Shown: positions 6,174 to 14,019 of the stretch, piece after piece
How positions within the stretch are numbered: the stretch's first letter is position 1
Layout of the letters: every line of letters starts with the position of its first letter
Assembly (NCBI GenBank): GCA_018644785.1
Contig: JABGPV010000108.1
Span: 1 to 15,723 of the forward strand
Source of the DNA: Deltaproteobacteria bacterium
Lineage (GTDB): Bacteria > Desulfobacterota > DSM-4660 > Desulfatiglandales > Desulfatiglandaceae
DNA length: 15,723 bases
Direction: 5' to 3'
Notes under the pieces: model-generated
Told to the model about the DNA's origin: nothing
What the model saw: the letters and a program-made list of their open reading frames with translations, nothing else
Database searches by the model: none
Made by a program: the position numbers and the translations under genes

Positions 6174-6466
6174 ATTGGGGACAGTCCACATTTGTTTTTG
6201 TTTGCTATTAATCAATTTCCTTCTTGAATGTATTTTTAATGAATGGGGTCACATCTTGTTAAGGGGTTCATTATAAATATCGAAACCGTAAACGACCATA
6301 CCTGGATGTTGGACATTGGGCTGTTCGGAATTAAGCGGTCGGAGCACTCTATCTGCTCAAAGGAGAGCGGAGTTGCCTCATCGATTCGGGTACGCAAAAA
6401 GAGGCCGGGGGTCTTATTCAGGCCGCTGAATCAAGTGTCAGCCTAAATCGCCTGGTGAGCTCACGG
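6174..6466. other. Gene-free stretch
   Basis: No supported gene. An open frame at 6243-6446 has no recognisable domain and no good ribosome binding site. The stretch begins with a GGGGACAGTCC repeat (6177-6187) and carries a related GGGGTCAC at about 6245, suggesting old mobile-element borders between the accessory genes and the ATPase operon. Confidence 0.4.
6175..6194. repeat. GGGGACAGTCCACATTT-type repeat
   Basis: TTGGGGACAGTCCACATTTG directly after the small gene's stop codon resembles a widespread repeat class near REP-associated transposases. It contains the short palindrome GGACAGTCC. Confidence 0.4.
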
Positions 6467-6646
6467 TTAAGTCAATAAATCTCGCAGGTTCCCCGGATCC
6501 CATTTTTTAAAACGCTTCGGGCTAAACCCCATCTGACCAAAAGTACAACATGCCTTGTCATTCCCGCAGGACTTGATATAATCCCACACGATATCTTTTG
6601 CTCTGGCCCTTAAACCCTGATTTTCTTTAGGAGAAATTAAACCCAT
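6467..6646 (-). CDS. Small ORF with cysteine cluster, opposite the atp promoter region
   Basis: A 59-residue open frame with protein-like composition: RARAKDIVWDYIKSCG, then KACCTFGQMGF and KKWDPGNLRDLL. Its ATG overlaps the atpB ATG in a shared CATG, and AGGGA lies just upstream on its strand, inside atpB. I recognise no family. It could be a real small gene, the C-terminal scrap of a gene destroyed when the operon was placed here, or chance. The atp promoter lies within it on the other strand, which argues for a remnant. Confidence 0.3.
   Translation of the reverse strand: MGLISPKENQGLRARAKDIVWDYIKSCGNDKACCTFGQMGFSPKRFKKWDPGNLRDLLT
6555..6582 (+). promoter_or_regulatory. Promoter of the V-type ATPase operon
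   Basis: TTGTCA (6555-6560) and a perfect TATAAT (6577-6582) are separated by 16 bases, about 60 bases upstream of atpB. AGGAG (6629-6633) is the ribosome binding site. The position supports atpB as the first gene of the operon. Confidence 0.55.
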
Positions 6647-7967
6647 GTTCCCTGAACTCACCCGCCATACGCGCGTGCTGGAGATTGTGGGCGATACCAT
6701 CCGTGTGAAAGCGGAAGGCGCCGCTTTCGGCGATCTGGCCATTGTTGAAAATGTGGATGGTGAAACCAGCCAGGCCAAGGTGGTGGCGCTGGATCGTGAT
6801 ATTGTGAGCCTTCAGGTATTTGCAGGGGGCAAAGGGCTTTCAACGGATGCCGTGGTGCGGTTTCTGGGGCATCCCCCCAATGTGATTTACTCCGACAATA
6901 TTGTGGGGCGGATTTTCCGGGGGTCCGGAGAACCGATTGACGATGGCCCGGAGTTGTTGTCGGATGCCAGAATCGAGATGGCGGGACCCACCGTAAATCC
7001 CATGATGCGGGTGGTCCCGGACAAAATGATTCAGACGGAAGTCCCCATGATCGACCTGTTCAACTGCCTGGTGGAAAGCCAGAAGATCCCCATCTTTTCA
7101 GTGGCAGGGGAGCCCTTTAACGAGCTGCTGGCGCGCATCGGTTTTCAGGCCGACGCGGATATTCTGGTGTTCGGGGGCTTGGGCTTGATTTTTGACGATT
7201 ATTATTTTTTCAAGACCGCTTTTGAATCCCATGGGGTGTTTCACCGGACGGTCATGTATGTGAATCTGGCATCCGACCCGATTGTGGAGCGTCTCTCCAT
7301 TCCCGATATGGCCCTGGCGGTAGCGGAAAAATTTGCCGTTGAGGAGGGCAAACGGGTGCTGGTGCTCATGACCGATATGACCGCCTATGCCGATGCCATG
7401 AAGGAGATCGGCATTTCCCTTGAACGTATACCGGCCGCCCGGGGTTACATGGGGGACTTGTACACCCAACTGGCCATGCGCTATGAAAAAGCCTGCGATT
7501 TCAAAGGTGCGGGGTCTGTCACCATTCTCACGGTGACCACCATGCCCGGAAATGATGTGACCCACCCGGTGCCGGACAATACCGGCTATATTACCGAGGG
7601 CCAGTTTTATCTGCATGACGGCTATATTGATCCGTTCGGTTCCCTTTCGCGGTTGAAACAAAAAGTGATTGGAAAGGCCACCCGCGAGGATCACGGGCAG
7701 ATCATGAACACCATGATTCGTTTCTATGCCGAGGCCCTGGAAGCCGAAAAGAAACAGGCCATGGCGTTCGAACTCTCCCCCTTTGATGAAAAGCTCATCA
7801 AATTCGGTGGGCTTTTCAGACAGCGGTTCATGGACATCCGGGTCTCCATGCCCGTCATCGCGGCACTGGATCGCTGCTGGGAGACCCTGGCAGAATGTTT
7901 TGAACCCGGGGAACTCCTGATGAAACAGGAGCTCATTGATAAATATTTTTCAAAGGAAGATCGTTGA
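6645..7967 (+). CDS. atpB: V-type ATP synthase subunit B
   Basis: The non-catalytic nucleotide-binding subunit of the V1 head, which alternates with subunit A in a cytoplasmic A3B3 hexamer. At 440 residues it matches bacterial relatives. The N-terminal beta-barrel (about 1-75) is followed by the nucleotide-binding fold, with the degenerate P-loop region FSVAGEPFNELLARIG where A has a true Walker A. Conserved blocks ERLSIPDMALAVAEKFA, VLMTDMTAYADAMKEI, GYMGDLYTQLAMRYE and YITEGQFYL confirm the assignment. It is the first gene after the operon promoter, which is unusual, since B normally follows A. The symbol follows V-type naming and must not be confused with F-type atpB (subunit a). Confidence 0.97.
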   Translation: MFPELTRHTRVLEIVGDTIRVKAEGAAFGDLAIVENVDGETSQAKVVALDRDIVSLQVFAGGKGLSTDAVVRFLGHPPNVIYSDNIVGRIFRGSGEPIDDGPELLSDARIEMAGPTVNPMMRVVPDKMIQTEVPMIDLFNCLVESQKIPIFSVAGEPFNELLARIGFQADADILVFGGLGLIFDDYYFFKTAFESHGVFHRTVMYVNLASDPIVERLSIPDMALAVAEKFAVEEGKRVLVLMTDMTAYADAMKEIGISLERIPAARGYMGDLYTQLAMRYEKACDFKGAGSVTILTVTTMPGNDVTHPVPDNTGYITEGQFYLHDGYIDPFGSLSRLKQKVIGKATREDHGQIMNTMIRFYAEALEAEKKQAMAFELSPFDEKLIKFGGLFRQRFMDIRVSMPVIAALDRCWETLAECFEPGELLMKQELIDKYFSKEDR

Positions 7968-7970
7968 CCC

Positions 7971-8594
7971 ATGGCCAAGCTGGTTTTGAGCAAATCGGGA
8001 CTTCACAAACAACGTGAAAATATGCGCCTTTATGAGCGGGTATTGCCGTCCCTGGAACTCAAACGGATGCAGCTTACATCTGAACTGAAGCGTGCCGGAA
8101 GGCAGCTGGATAACGCCAAAGCTGATGAGGAAACGCTCAAACAAAGGGTTGCCCGGCAGTTGCCCATGTTAGGGGATCGGGAAATGGATCTAACCGGGTT
8201 GGTGGATGTGGAATCCATTCATATTGATGAAGAAAACATGGTGGGGATCAGGCTTCCCACCCTTGTGGACGTTCGATTCCGCGTTTCCCCCTATTCAATG
8301 CTGGCCAGGCCCCACTGGACAGACGTGCTGACGGATCGGATAAAAGAAATGGTGTCGCAGAAAGTCCGGGTCCAGGTCATGACCCAAAGGGTGGGTTTGC
8401 TGGAACAGTCGGCGCGTAAAATCACACAGCGCACCAATCTTTTTGAAAAGATCCTGATCCCCCAGGCCAGGCGCAATATTCGGAAGATACAGGTTTATCT
8501 GGCTGATGCGGACCGGGCTGCGGTGATACGCTCAAAGATCACCAAACGCATCCGGAAAAAACAGGCCGAGGCATTTTCAGGAGCCTCATCATGA
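7971..8594 (+). CDS. atpD: V-type ATP synthase subunit D
   Basis: The central rotor shaft that couples ATP hydrolysis in the A3B3 head to rotation of the membrane ring. Its 207 residues are the usual size and strongly helical at both ends: an N-terminal helix beginning AKLVLSKSGLHKQRENMRLYERVLPSLELKRMQL and a C-terminal helix RINLFEKILIPQARRNIRKIQVYLADADRA-like, which pair as a coiled coil. The start lies 3 bases after the atpB stop, with an AAGGAAG ribosome binding site inside the end of atpB. Its stop overlaps the atpI start in ATGA, so translation is probably coupled. Confidence 0.95.
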   Translation: MAKLVLSKSGLHKQRENMRLYERVLPSLELKRMQLTSELKRAGRQLDNAKADEETLKQRVARQLPMLGDREMDLTGLVDVESIHIDEENMVGIRLPTLVDVRFRVSPYSMLARPHWTDVLTDRIKEMVSQKVRVQVMTQRVGLLEQSARKITQRTNLFEKILIPQARRNIRKIQVYLADADRAAVIRSKITKRIRKKQAEAFSGASS

Positions 8595-10381
8595 CCATCG
8601 TTGCCCTTGAAAAAGTGACGTTTTGCGGCCATGTGGATGACCGCCCGCAGATCCTGACCGATCTTCAGGAATTGGGTTGCCTGCACCTGATTGGCCTTAC
8701 CCCTGAAAAGGATTCCCTTGGTTCGCCGGGGCCTTCTTCAAGGGCCCGTGAAGCCTTGCGGTTTCTTAAAAGCTGCCCCCACCAGCGGCGACAGGTTACC
8801 CGGATCGACCCATTCAATGCTGCCCACATTGAATCCCAGGCCCTTAAAATAAAGGACGGCACAGCGGAATTGGAACATGAACGTGATTTTCTGCTGGGCC
8901 GCATTCTGAACCTGTCTCCATGGGGGGCTTTTGATTTTCCGGCCCCCGAAGACGTAAACAACCAGCGGCTGTGGTTTTACGTGGTCCCTCACAAGGACAT
9001 GGAAAAGGTTCAGGAATCGGACCTTGTCTGGCAAAGGGTTTTTGCCGACAATCGGTTTTCATATGTGGTGGTGATTTCAAGAACCGAGCCGGAAGGGATG
9101 CCTATTGAGCGGGTGCGTACCGGGAATCGCACCCTTTACCAGTTGGAAGACCGGCTGGAAGAAGTTGAATTGGCGCTGGAAGACTTATCTGCCGAAAGGG
9201 CAGGGCTGACGCGCTGGTGCACCCTGTTTTCTCAAAACATTGAACGCCTTGAGGACCGGGCGGCGGTGGTTGACGCCGTAAGAAAAACCTATGCGGAGGA
9301 TGCGGTTTTTGCCCTCCAGGCGTGGGCCCCGAAACGGCGTGTGCCGCAATTGAAACGGTATGCCCGGGAGCATCATCTGGTTTTTGAAACCAGAACCCCG
9401 CAATCCCATGAAACACCGCCCACGCTCATGGAAAACCCGGCAGGGGTTGCCGGGGGGCAGGATCTGGTGTCATTCTATACCACACCCCAGTATTGGTTAT
9501 GGGACCCCTCAACCATTGTATTTTTTTCCTTTGCGGTGTTTTTCGCCATGATTTTTGCGGATGCGGGGTATTCCGGCGTATTGGGTCTGGTGGTGGTCGT
9601 GTTCTGGAAGAAAATGGGTCGCTCACAAACGGGTCGCAGGTTTCGGATCCTGTTGATGACCATGGTGGGGGCCGGAATCCTGTATGGTGTCATGGTGGGA
9701 AGTTACTTCGGGGTGTCCCCCGGACAGGGGAGTTTGCCGTCCCGTTTAAAGATCATTGACATGATGGATTTTGATTTCATGATGCAGTTGTCGATTTTAC
9801 TGGGTGTTTCGCATCTGGTGCTCGCCAACGGGGTGACCGCCTGGAACTTCCGGCGGTCCATCAAAGCGCTCAAACCGTTGTCATGGGCAGTCGTTTTTGC
9901 GGGTGGTACCCTCATCTGGCAGGGGTTGACCCATGAAAAGACCCTGGGCGCCATAAAGATGCCCGGTATCATTCTCCTCGGGTTGGGGCTGACCGGCGTC
10001 TTATTGTTCAGCAGTACGAAAGGGTCGTTGGGGAAACGGCTACTCAAAGGTCTTTCCGGATTAACCGGCATTTCCAGTGCCTTCAGCGATGCACTGAGCT
10101 ATCTCAGGCTTTTTGCATTGGGCCTGGCCAGTGCGTCCCTGGCCGGGACCTTTAACGCCATGGCAGGGCAGGTTAAAGATGCACTGCCGGGAATCGGTAT
10201 TTTTTTCGCCCTTTTGATCGTCCTTTTGGGACACACGCTGAACTTCGTTCTGGCCGTGGCCGGTGGGTTTATCCACGGGTTGCGGCTGAATTTTATTGAA
10301 TTTTTCAGGTGGAGCATTACCGAGGAAGGTCATCCCTTCAGGGCTTTTGCCAGAAAGGAGAAGAAATTGTGGAAAATATAA
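8591..10381 (+). CDS. atpI: V-type ATP synthase subunit I (a-type stator)
   Basis: The membrane stator that forms the ion half-channels beside the proteolipid ring. At 596 residues it is slightly short for the family (about 620-680). Residues 1 to about 300 form the cytoplasmic arm with coiled coil around 180-210; the rest holds about seven membrane helices, beginning near WLWDPSTIVFFSF. The essential arginine is R506 in SYLRLFALGLASASLAG, which faces the ion-binding glutamate of subunit K. The motif FADAGYSGVLG in the first membrane helices is also typical. The gene overlaps atpD by 4 bases and the GTG of atpK by 13. Confidence 0.96.
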   Translation: MTIVALEKVTFCGHVDDRPQILTDLQELGCLHLIGLTPEKDSLGSPGPSSRAREALRFLKSCPHQRRQVTRIDPFNAAHIESQALKIKDGTAELEHERDFLLGRILNLSPWGAFDFPAPEDVNNQRLWFYVVPHKDMEKVQESDLVWQRVFADNRFSYVVVISRTEPEGMPIERVRTGNRTLYQLEDRLEEVELALEDLSAERAGLTRWCTLFSQNIERLEDRAAVVDAVRKTYAEDAVFALQAWAPKRRVPQLKRYAREHHLVFETRTPQSHETPPTLMENPAGVAGGQDLVSFYTTPQYWLWDPSTIVFFSFAVFFAMIFADAGYSGVLGLVVVVFWKKMGRSQTGRRFRILLMTMVGAGILYGVMVGSYFGVSPGQGSLPSRLKIIDMMDFDFMMQLSILLGVSHLVLANGVTAWNFRRSIKALKPLSWAVVFAGGTLIWQGLTHEKTLGAIKMPGIILLGLGLTGVLLFSSTKGSLGKRLLKGLSGLTGISSAFSDALSYLRLFALGLASASLAGTFNAMAGQVKDALPGIGIFFALLIVLLGHTLNFVLAVAGGFIHGLRLNFIEFFRWSITEEGHPFRAFARKEKKLWKI

Positions 10382-10818
10382 GTTTAGCGTTGGGATGGTT
10401 GGGTGTGTTTGCACCCCTGGCCCTTGGGGCTGTGGGCAGCATGATCGGTTGCTCCAGGGCCGGGCAGGCGGCCATCGGTGCCATGCTCGAAATCGAAAGC
10501 GGCTACGGTCGTTTTATCGGCGTATCGGCCATGCCCAGCTCCCAGGTTATTTACGGCGTCGTGGTAACCCTTACATTCGGGGGTGCCATGAACGCGGCAT
10601 CTGCCCCTGGAATTTTCGGCATCGGTCTTCTGACGGGGGTGGCCCTGATGGTGAGTGCGATTTACCAGGGGTATGCCTGCGCATCATCCATCAGTGTTGC
10701 CAAGAACAAGCCGGAGGTTTTCGGGGTTTCCCTGGCTCCGGCGGCGGTGGTGGAAGGATTTGCCGTATTTGCCTTTGTGTTTGCACTGGTGCTGTTGGGA
10801 ACGGTGACCGCGGGTTGA
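10369..10818 (+). CDS. atpK: V-type ATP synthase subunit K (proteolipid, Na+-type)
   Basis: The membrane rotor ring subunit, 149 residues with four transmembrane helices from a duplicated hairpin. The GTG start at 10369 is chosen because AAGGAG (10355-10360) lies 8 bases upstream and the protein then begins directly with the first helix; an ATG at 10309 would add a polar tail that belongs to atpI. Against the Enterococcus hirae NtpK Na+ site (L61, T64, Q65, Q110, E139) the matching positions are M55, S58, Q59 (in MPSSQVIYG), Q100 (in IYQGYA) and E129 (in AVVEGF). Only hairpin 2 carries the carboxylate. This predicts Na+ rather than H+ transport, by comparison with a known structure. Confidence 0.93.
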   Translation: MENISLALGWLGVFAPLALGAVGSMIGCSRAGQAAIGAMLEIESGYGRFIGVSAMPSSQVIYGVVVTLTFGGAMNAASAPGIFGIGLLTGVALMVSAIYQGYACASSISVAKNKPEVFGVSLAPAAVVEGFAVFAFVFALVLLGTVTAG

Positions 10819-10831
10819 GGAGGCAGTAGAT

Positions 10832-11509
10832 ATGGATGAGCAAAAGGAAGCGTCCTCGGGTGTCCGGGAATTGATTGCGCGATTGCGGGATGACGGTGTT
10901 AAAGCCGGTCGGGAAAAAGCAGCAGAGGTGCTTCAGGAAGCCCGTGAGGAGGCCGAAAGAATGGTGGCCGAGGCGAAAACCCAAGCGGACGAAATGCTGA
11001 GCCGGGCGCAAGTGCAAATTGAAAGGGACCGTAAGGCCTGTATGGGTTCCCTTCGGACGGCCATTCGGGATACGGAGCTGAAAATGGAAACCGAGTTGAA
11101 GGCGGATTTTGCCGCCCATGTGAGAAGACTGGTATCCATTGAAATGGGTGACCGCGAATTCATAAAGCAGTGCATCCTGGCGGTTTCCGGTATGGCCACC
11201 GGGAATCTGGTCTGTGAGGGCCAGCCCGTTGAAGTGCTTTTACCCAAGGACCTGTTTGAAACGGATGAATCCGGTTCGCGTCTGACCCCTGACGGGAAAG
11301 AACGAATGCACCATCTGGTATTGGGAATTTCGGCCGATATGCTGCGGGAAGGAGTTGAACTCAAACCTTCCAGAGATCTCAACCGGGGCATCCGTATTCG
11401 ATTGATCGGCGAGGATCTGGAAATCGATCTGTCCGACCAGGCCCTCAGCGATTTGCTGCTTGAGAACCTGTTGCCCCGATACCGGGCCATTGTGCGTGGG
11501 GAGGAATAA
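10832..11509 (+). CDS. atpE: V-type ATP synthase subunit E (peripheral stalk)
   Basis: A peripheral stalk protein that holds the head still against rotor torque. The 225-residue chain has a long charged helix (about residues 10-90, with EKAAEVLQEAREEAERMVAEAK) and a C-terminal globular domain that would bind the top of the A3B3 head. A GAGGAGG ribosome binding site overlaps the atpK stop. In other bacteria this gene usually begins the operon; here it is fifth. Its usual partner G/H is not encoded in the operon. Confidence 0.9.
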   Translation: MDEQKEASSGVRELIARLRDDGVKAGREKAAEVLQEAREEAERMVAEAKTQADEMLSRAQVQIERDRKACMGSLRTAIRDTELKMETELKADFAAHVRRLVSIEMGDREFIKQCILAVSGMATGNLVCEGQPVEVLLPKDLFETDESGSRLTPDGKERMHHLVLGISADMLREGVELKPSRDLNRGIRIRLIGEDLEIDLSDQALSDLLLENLLPRYRAIVRGEE

Positions 11510-11533
11510 ATTGATTGCGGATTCCTGAAAGAA

Positions 11534-12214
11534 ATGACACGTCAAACCTACTATACACTGTTGGCCAGTCTGCCGCCGTTGCCGCGGTTTGACCGGAACG
11601 AGCGGTTGCCCATCAGCCGGGAGAGGCTGCAGCAGCGTCTGCGGATGCTGAACGCGGACGATGCACGGTTGTTGGCGTGCGCCGCCGCTTTTCTGACCTG
11701 GCAGAAGGATGCGCAAAGCTTGTCAGACCGGGAAATGGTAAACCGGTTCGACAAAATGGCGGGATTCATGTCAACCCTCCGGTTGAGGGCTCTTTTTGAC
11801 TTTCCCGTTGATCAGCGAACCATCATGGCGGCCCTTCGGCGCCGGCATGGGGGTTTTAACCCGCCTGCCCATAAAAAGCCCTGGGGTGTGGGTCAATATG
11901 TAAAGCATATTGAGCGCCACTGGGAAGCCCCCCACTTCAGGCTCGCAGGTGTTTATCCCTGGCTTCCGCAAGCGAAGCTTTATCTCGAAAACGAAGACGT
12001 ACTGAATCTGGATCGACTTTTGAAAAACATGCTCTGGGACCATCTGGATCAAGCCGTACCGTCCTATGATTTCGGTTTTCGCGCTGTGATGTCGTACCGG
12101 ATGAAGTGGGACATGGTGGACCAATGGTTGACCCATGATGTGAAAAAAGCGGGGGAGCGGTTCAACGCACTGGTAGAGGAGATAATCCATGGACAACCCA
12201 AGCTTTTCCATTAA
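11534..12214 (+). CDS. DUF2764 protein of V-type ATPase operons
   Basis: A 226-residue soluble protein recognised by its YYTLLASLPPL start and its place directly before the A subunit gene, as in chlamydial, spirochaetal and Bacteroidetes V-ATPase operons. These operons lack a gene for subunit C (the d-type socket that joins the central shaft to the ring), and DUF2764 is the usual candidate to fill that place; this is inference, not seen in the sequence. It is rich in Arg, Trp and helical segments, for example RLLKNMLWDHLDQ and RMKWDMVDQWL. Its end overlaps atpA by 26 bases, suggesting translational coupling. Confidence 0.85.
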   Translation: MTRQTYYTLLASLPPLPRFDRNERLPISRERLQQRLRMLNADDARLLACAAAFLTWQKDAQSLSDREMVNRFDKMAGFMSTLRLRALFDFPVDQRTIMAALRRRHGGFNPPAHKKPWGVGQYVKHIERHWEAPHFRLAGVYPWLPQAKLYLENEDVLNLDRLLKNMLWDHLDQAVPSYDFGFRAVMSYRMKWDMVDQWLTHDVKKAGERFNALVEEIIHGQPKLFH

Positions 12215-14018
12215 GCCCCGAAGAAAGGCAGCATCCTCCGGCACGGGTGATGCTCGGGTTCTGGCTGTACGTGAAAGCCTCGTGACCGTTGACACGGGGG
12301 GGGAAGCCATCCGAAAAAACGAAGTGGGTTTCATCCTGGTTGGCGAAGAACGCCTCATGGCCGAAGTGCTGCGGATTCAGGGGGATACCGCCGACATGCA
12401 GGTGTTCGAAGATACCCGAGGCGTGCGTGTGGGCGACCGGGTGGAGATGACAGGCGAGATGCTCTCGGTTGTTCTGGGTCCGGGTCTCTTGGGACAGGTG
12501 TTTGACGGGTTGGAAAAACCCCTTTCCGTACTGGCGAAAGATTATGGTTTTTTTCTACCCAGGGGTGTGGACCTGTTTCCTTTGGATCTCAAAAAGAAGT
12601 GGGCTTTTACACCGAGTGTTTCAAGGGGGGACGCGCTTTTTGCCGGTCAGGCCATCGGGACCGTCCAGGAAGGGCTGTTCACTCATAAAATTATGATCCC
12701 GTTTAAGGAGCCCGAGGTCGTTGTGGTTACGTGGATTAAACAGGGCAGCTTCACAGTGGATACACCGGTTGCCCGCATTCAAGCCCCTGACGGGAGCGAG
12801 CGGGAACTGACCCTTTTCCAGAAATGGCCTGTCCGACGCCCCATTCCGGAAGCCATGCTGCGCAACCGCAGATCAAAACGGCTCTATCCCCAAAAGCCCA
12901 TGACCACCACCACACGCATTATCGACACCTTCTTCCCCATTGCGCTGGGTGGGACCGCCTGCATACCCGGGCCTTTCGGGGCCGGAAAAACCGTTTTGCA
13001 GAGCCTTATCTCACGTTATTCCACCGTGGACATTGTGATTGTGACGGCCTGTGGCGAGCGAGCCGGGGAAGTGGTGGAAACCATCAGGGAGTTTCCGGAA
13101 ACCATGGATCCACGGACCGGCGGTTCCTTGATGGACCGCACCATCATTGTCTGTAATACCTCGTCCATGCCGGTGGCAGCCCGAGAATCATCCATTTATA
13201 CGGGGGTTACCCTGGGAGAGTATTACCGACAGATGGGGTATCATGTGCTGGTGATCGCCGATTCCACCTCACGTTGGGCTCAGGCCATGCGTGAAACCTC
13301 GGGGCGAATGGAAGAGATTCCGGGAGAAGAAGCCTATCCCGCTTATCTGGATTCAGCCATCAAGAACGTCTACGAACGGGCGGGCGTGTTGAAGTGTCCG
13401 GATGAGTCCGTGGGCAGCCTCACCATGATCGGCACGGTTTCGCCCGCCGGGGGCAATTTTGAGGAACCGGTGACCCAGGCCACGCTGGCCACGGTGAAGA
13501 CATTCCTGGGCCTTTCCTATGATCGGGCCTATAAACGTTTTTATCCCGCCATTGATCCCCTGATTTCCTGGTCCCGTTATCTGGACCAGCTCGAGGACTG
13601 GTTCAGCGAAAACCTGTACGGATCATGGGTGGACGACGTCAAAGCCATGCATGAACTGCTGGTTAAGGGGGACACCATCTACCAGATGATGCAGGTCACC
13701 GGCGAAGAAGGCATCAGCCTTGAAGATTTTATCGAGTGGCAGAAAGCCGCTCTCGTTGATATGGTCTTCCTGCAGCAGGATGCCTTTGATGAGGTGGACG
13801 CTTCCATGCCGTTGGATCGACAGCTTGAAAGCTTCAAGATGGTCCAAAAACTGGTTCAGCAGACGTATCGGTTCGAGGATAAGGACATGGTCCGCCAGAC
13901 GTTTACAACGATCACGGGACTCTACAAAAACCTGAACTACAGTCCCAGGACATCGCCCGAATACGAACGGTACGCCCGGGAAATTGAAGCACTGGCTCAG
14001 AAATTTTCCGTTGATTAA
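12189..14018 (+). CDS. atpA: V-type ATP synthase subunit A (catalytic)
   Basis: The catalytic subunit of the V1 head. It has 609 residues, with an N-terminal barrel, the V-type-specific bulge (about 110-190), and the nucleotide-binding domain with Walker A GPFGAGKT at 261-268. Further catalytic blocks are TACGERAGEV, the NTSSMPVAARESSIYTG region and VLVIADSTSRWAQAMRE, followed by the helical C-terminal domain. GAGGAG (12176-12181) in the end of the DUF2764 gene is the ribosome binding site. It is the last gene of this operon, whereas A normally comes directly before B. The stop codon is one base from that of the convergent MucR-like gene. Confidence 0.97.
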   Translation: MDNPSFSIKPRRKAASSGTGDARVLAVRESLVTVDTGGEAIRKNEVGFILVGEERLMAEVLRIQGDTADMQVFEDTRGVRVGDRVEMTGEMLSVVLGPGLLGQVFDGLEKPLSVLAKDYGFFLPRGVDLFPLDLKKKWAFTPSVSRGDALFAGQAIGTVQEGLFTHKIMIPFKEPEVVVVTWIKQGSFTVDTPVARIQAPDGSERELTLFQKWPVRRPIPEAMLRNRRSKRLYPQKPMTTTTRIIDTFFPIALGGTACIPGPFGAGKTVLQSLISRYSTVDIVIVTACGERAGEVVETIREFPETMDPRTGGSLMDRTIIVCNTSSMPVAARESSIYTGVTLGEYYRQMGYHVLVIADSTSRWAQAMRETSGRMEEIPGEEAYPAYLDSAIKNVYERAGVLKCPDESVGSLTMIGTVSPAGGNFEEPVTQATLATVKTFLGLSYDRAYKRFYPAIDPLISWSRYLDQLEDWFSENLYGSWVDDVKAMHELLVKGDTIYQMMQVTGEEGISLEDFIEWQKAALVDMVFLQQDAFDEVDASMPLDRQLESFKMVQKLVQQTYRFEDKDMVRQTFTTITGLYKNLNYSPRTSPEYERYAREIEALAQKFSVD

Positions 14019-14019
14019 A

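Noticed and set aside
6243..6446. Plus-strand open frame of 67 residues
   Set aside because: No domain, no good ribosome binding site and low-information composition.
7098..7694. Minus-strand open frame of 198 residues inside atpB
   Set aside because: Shadow of atpB, with histidine- and glycine-rich composition typical of antisense frames.
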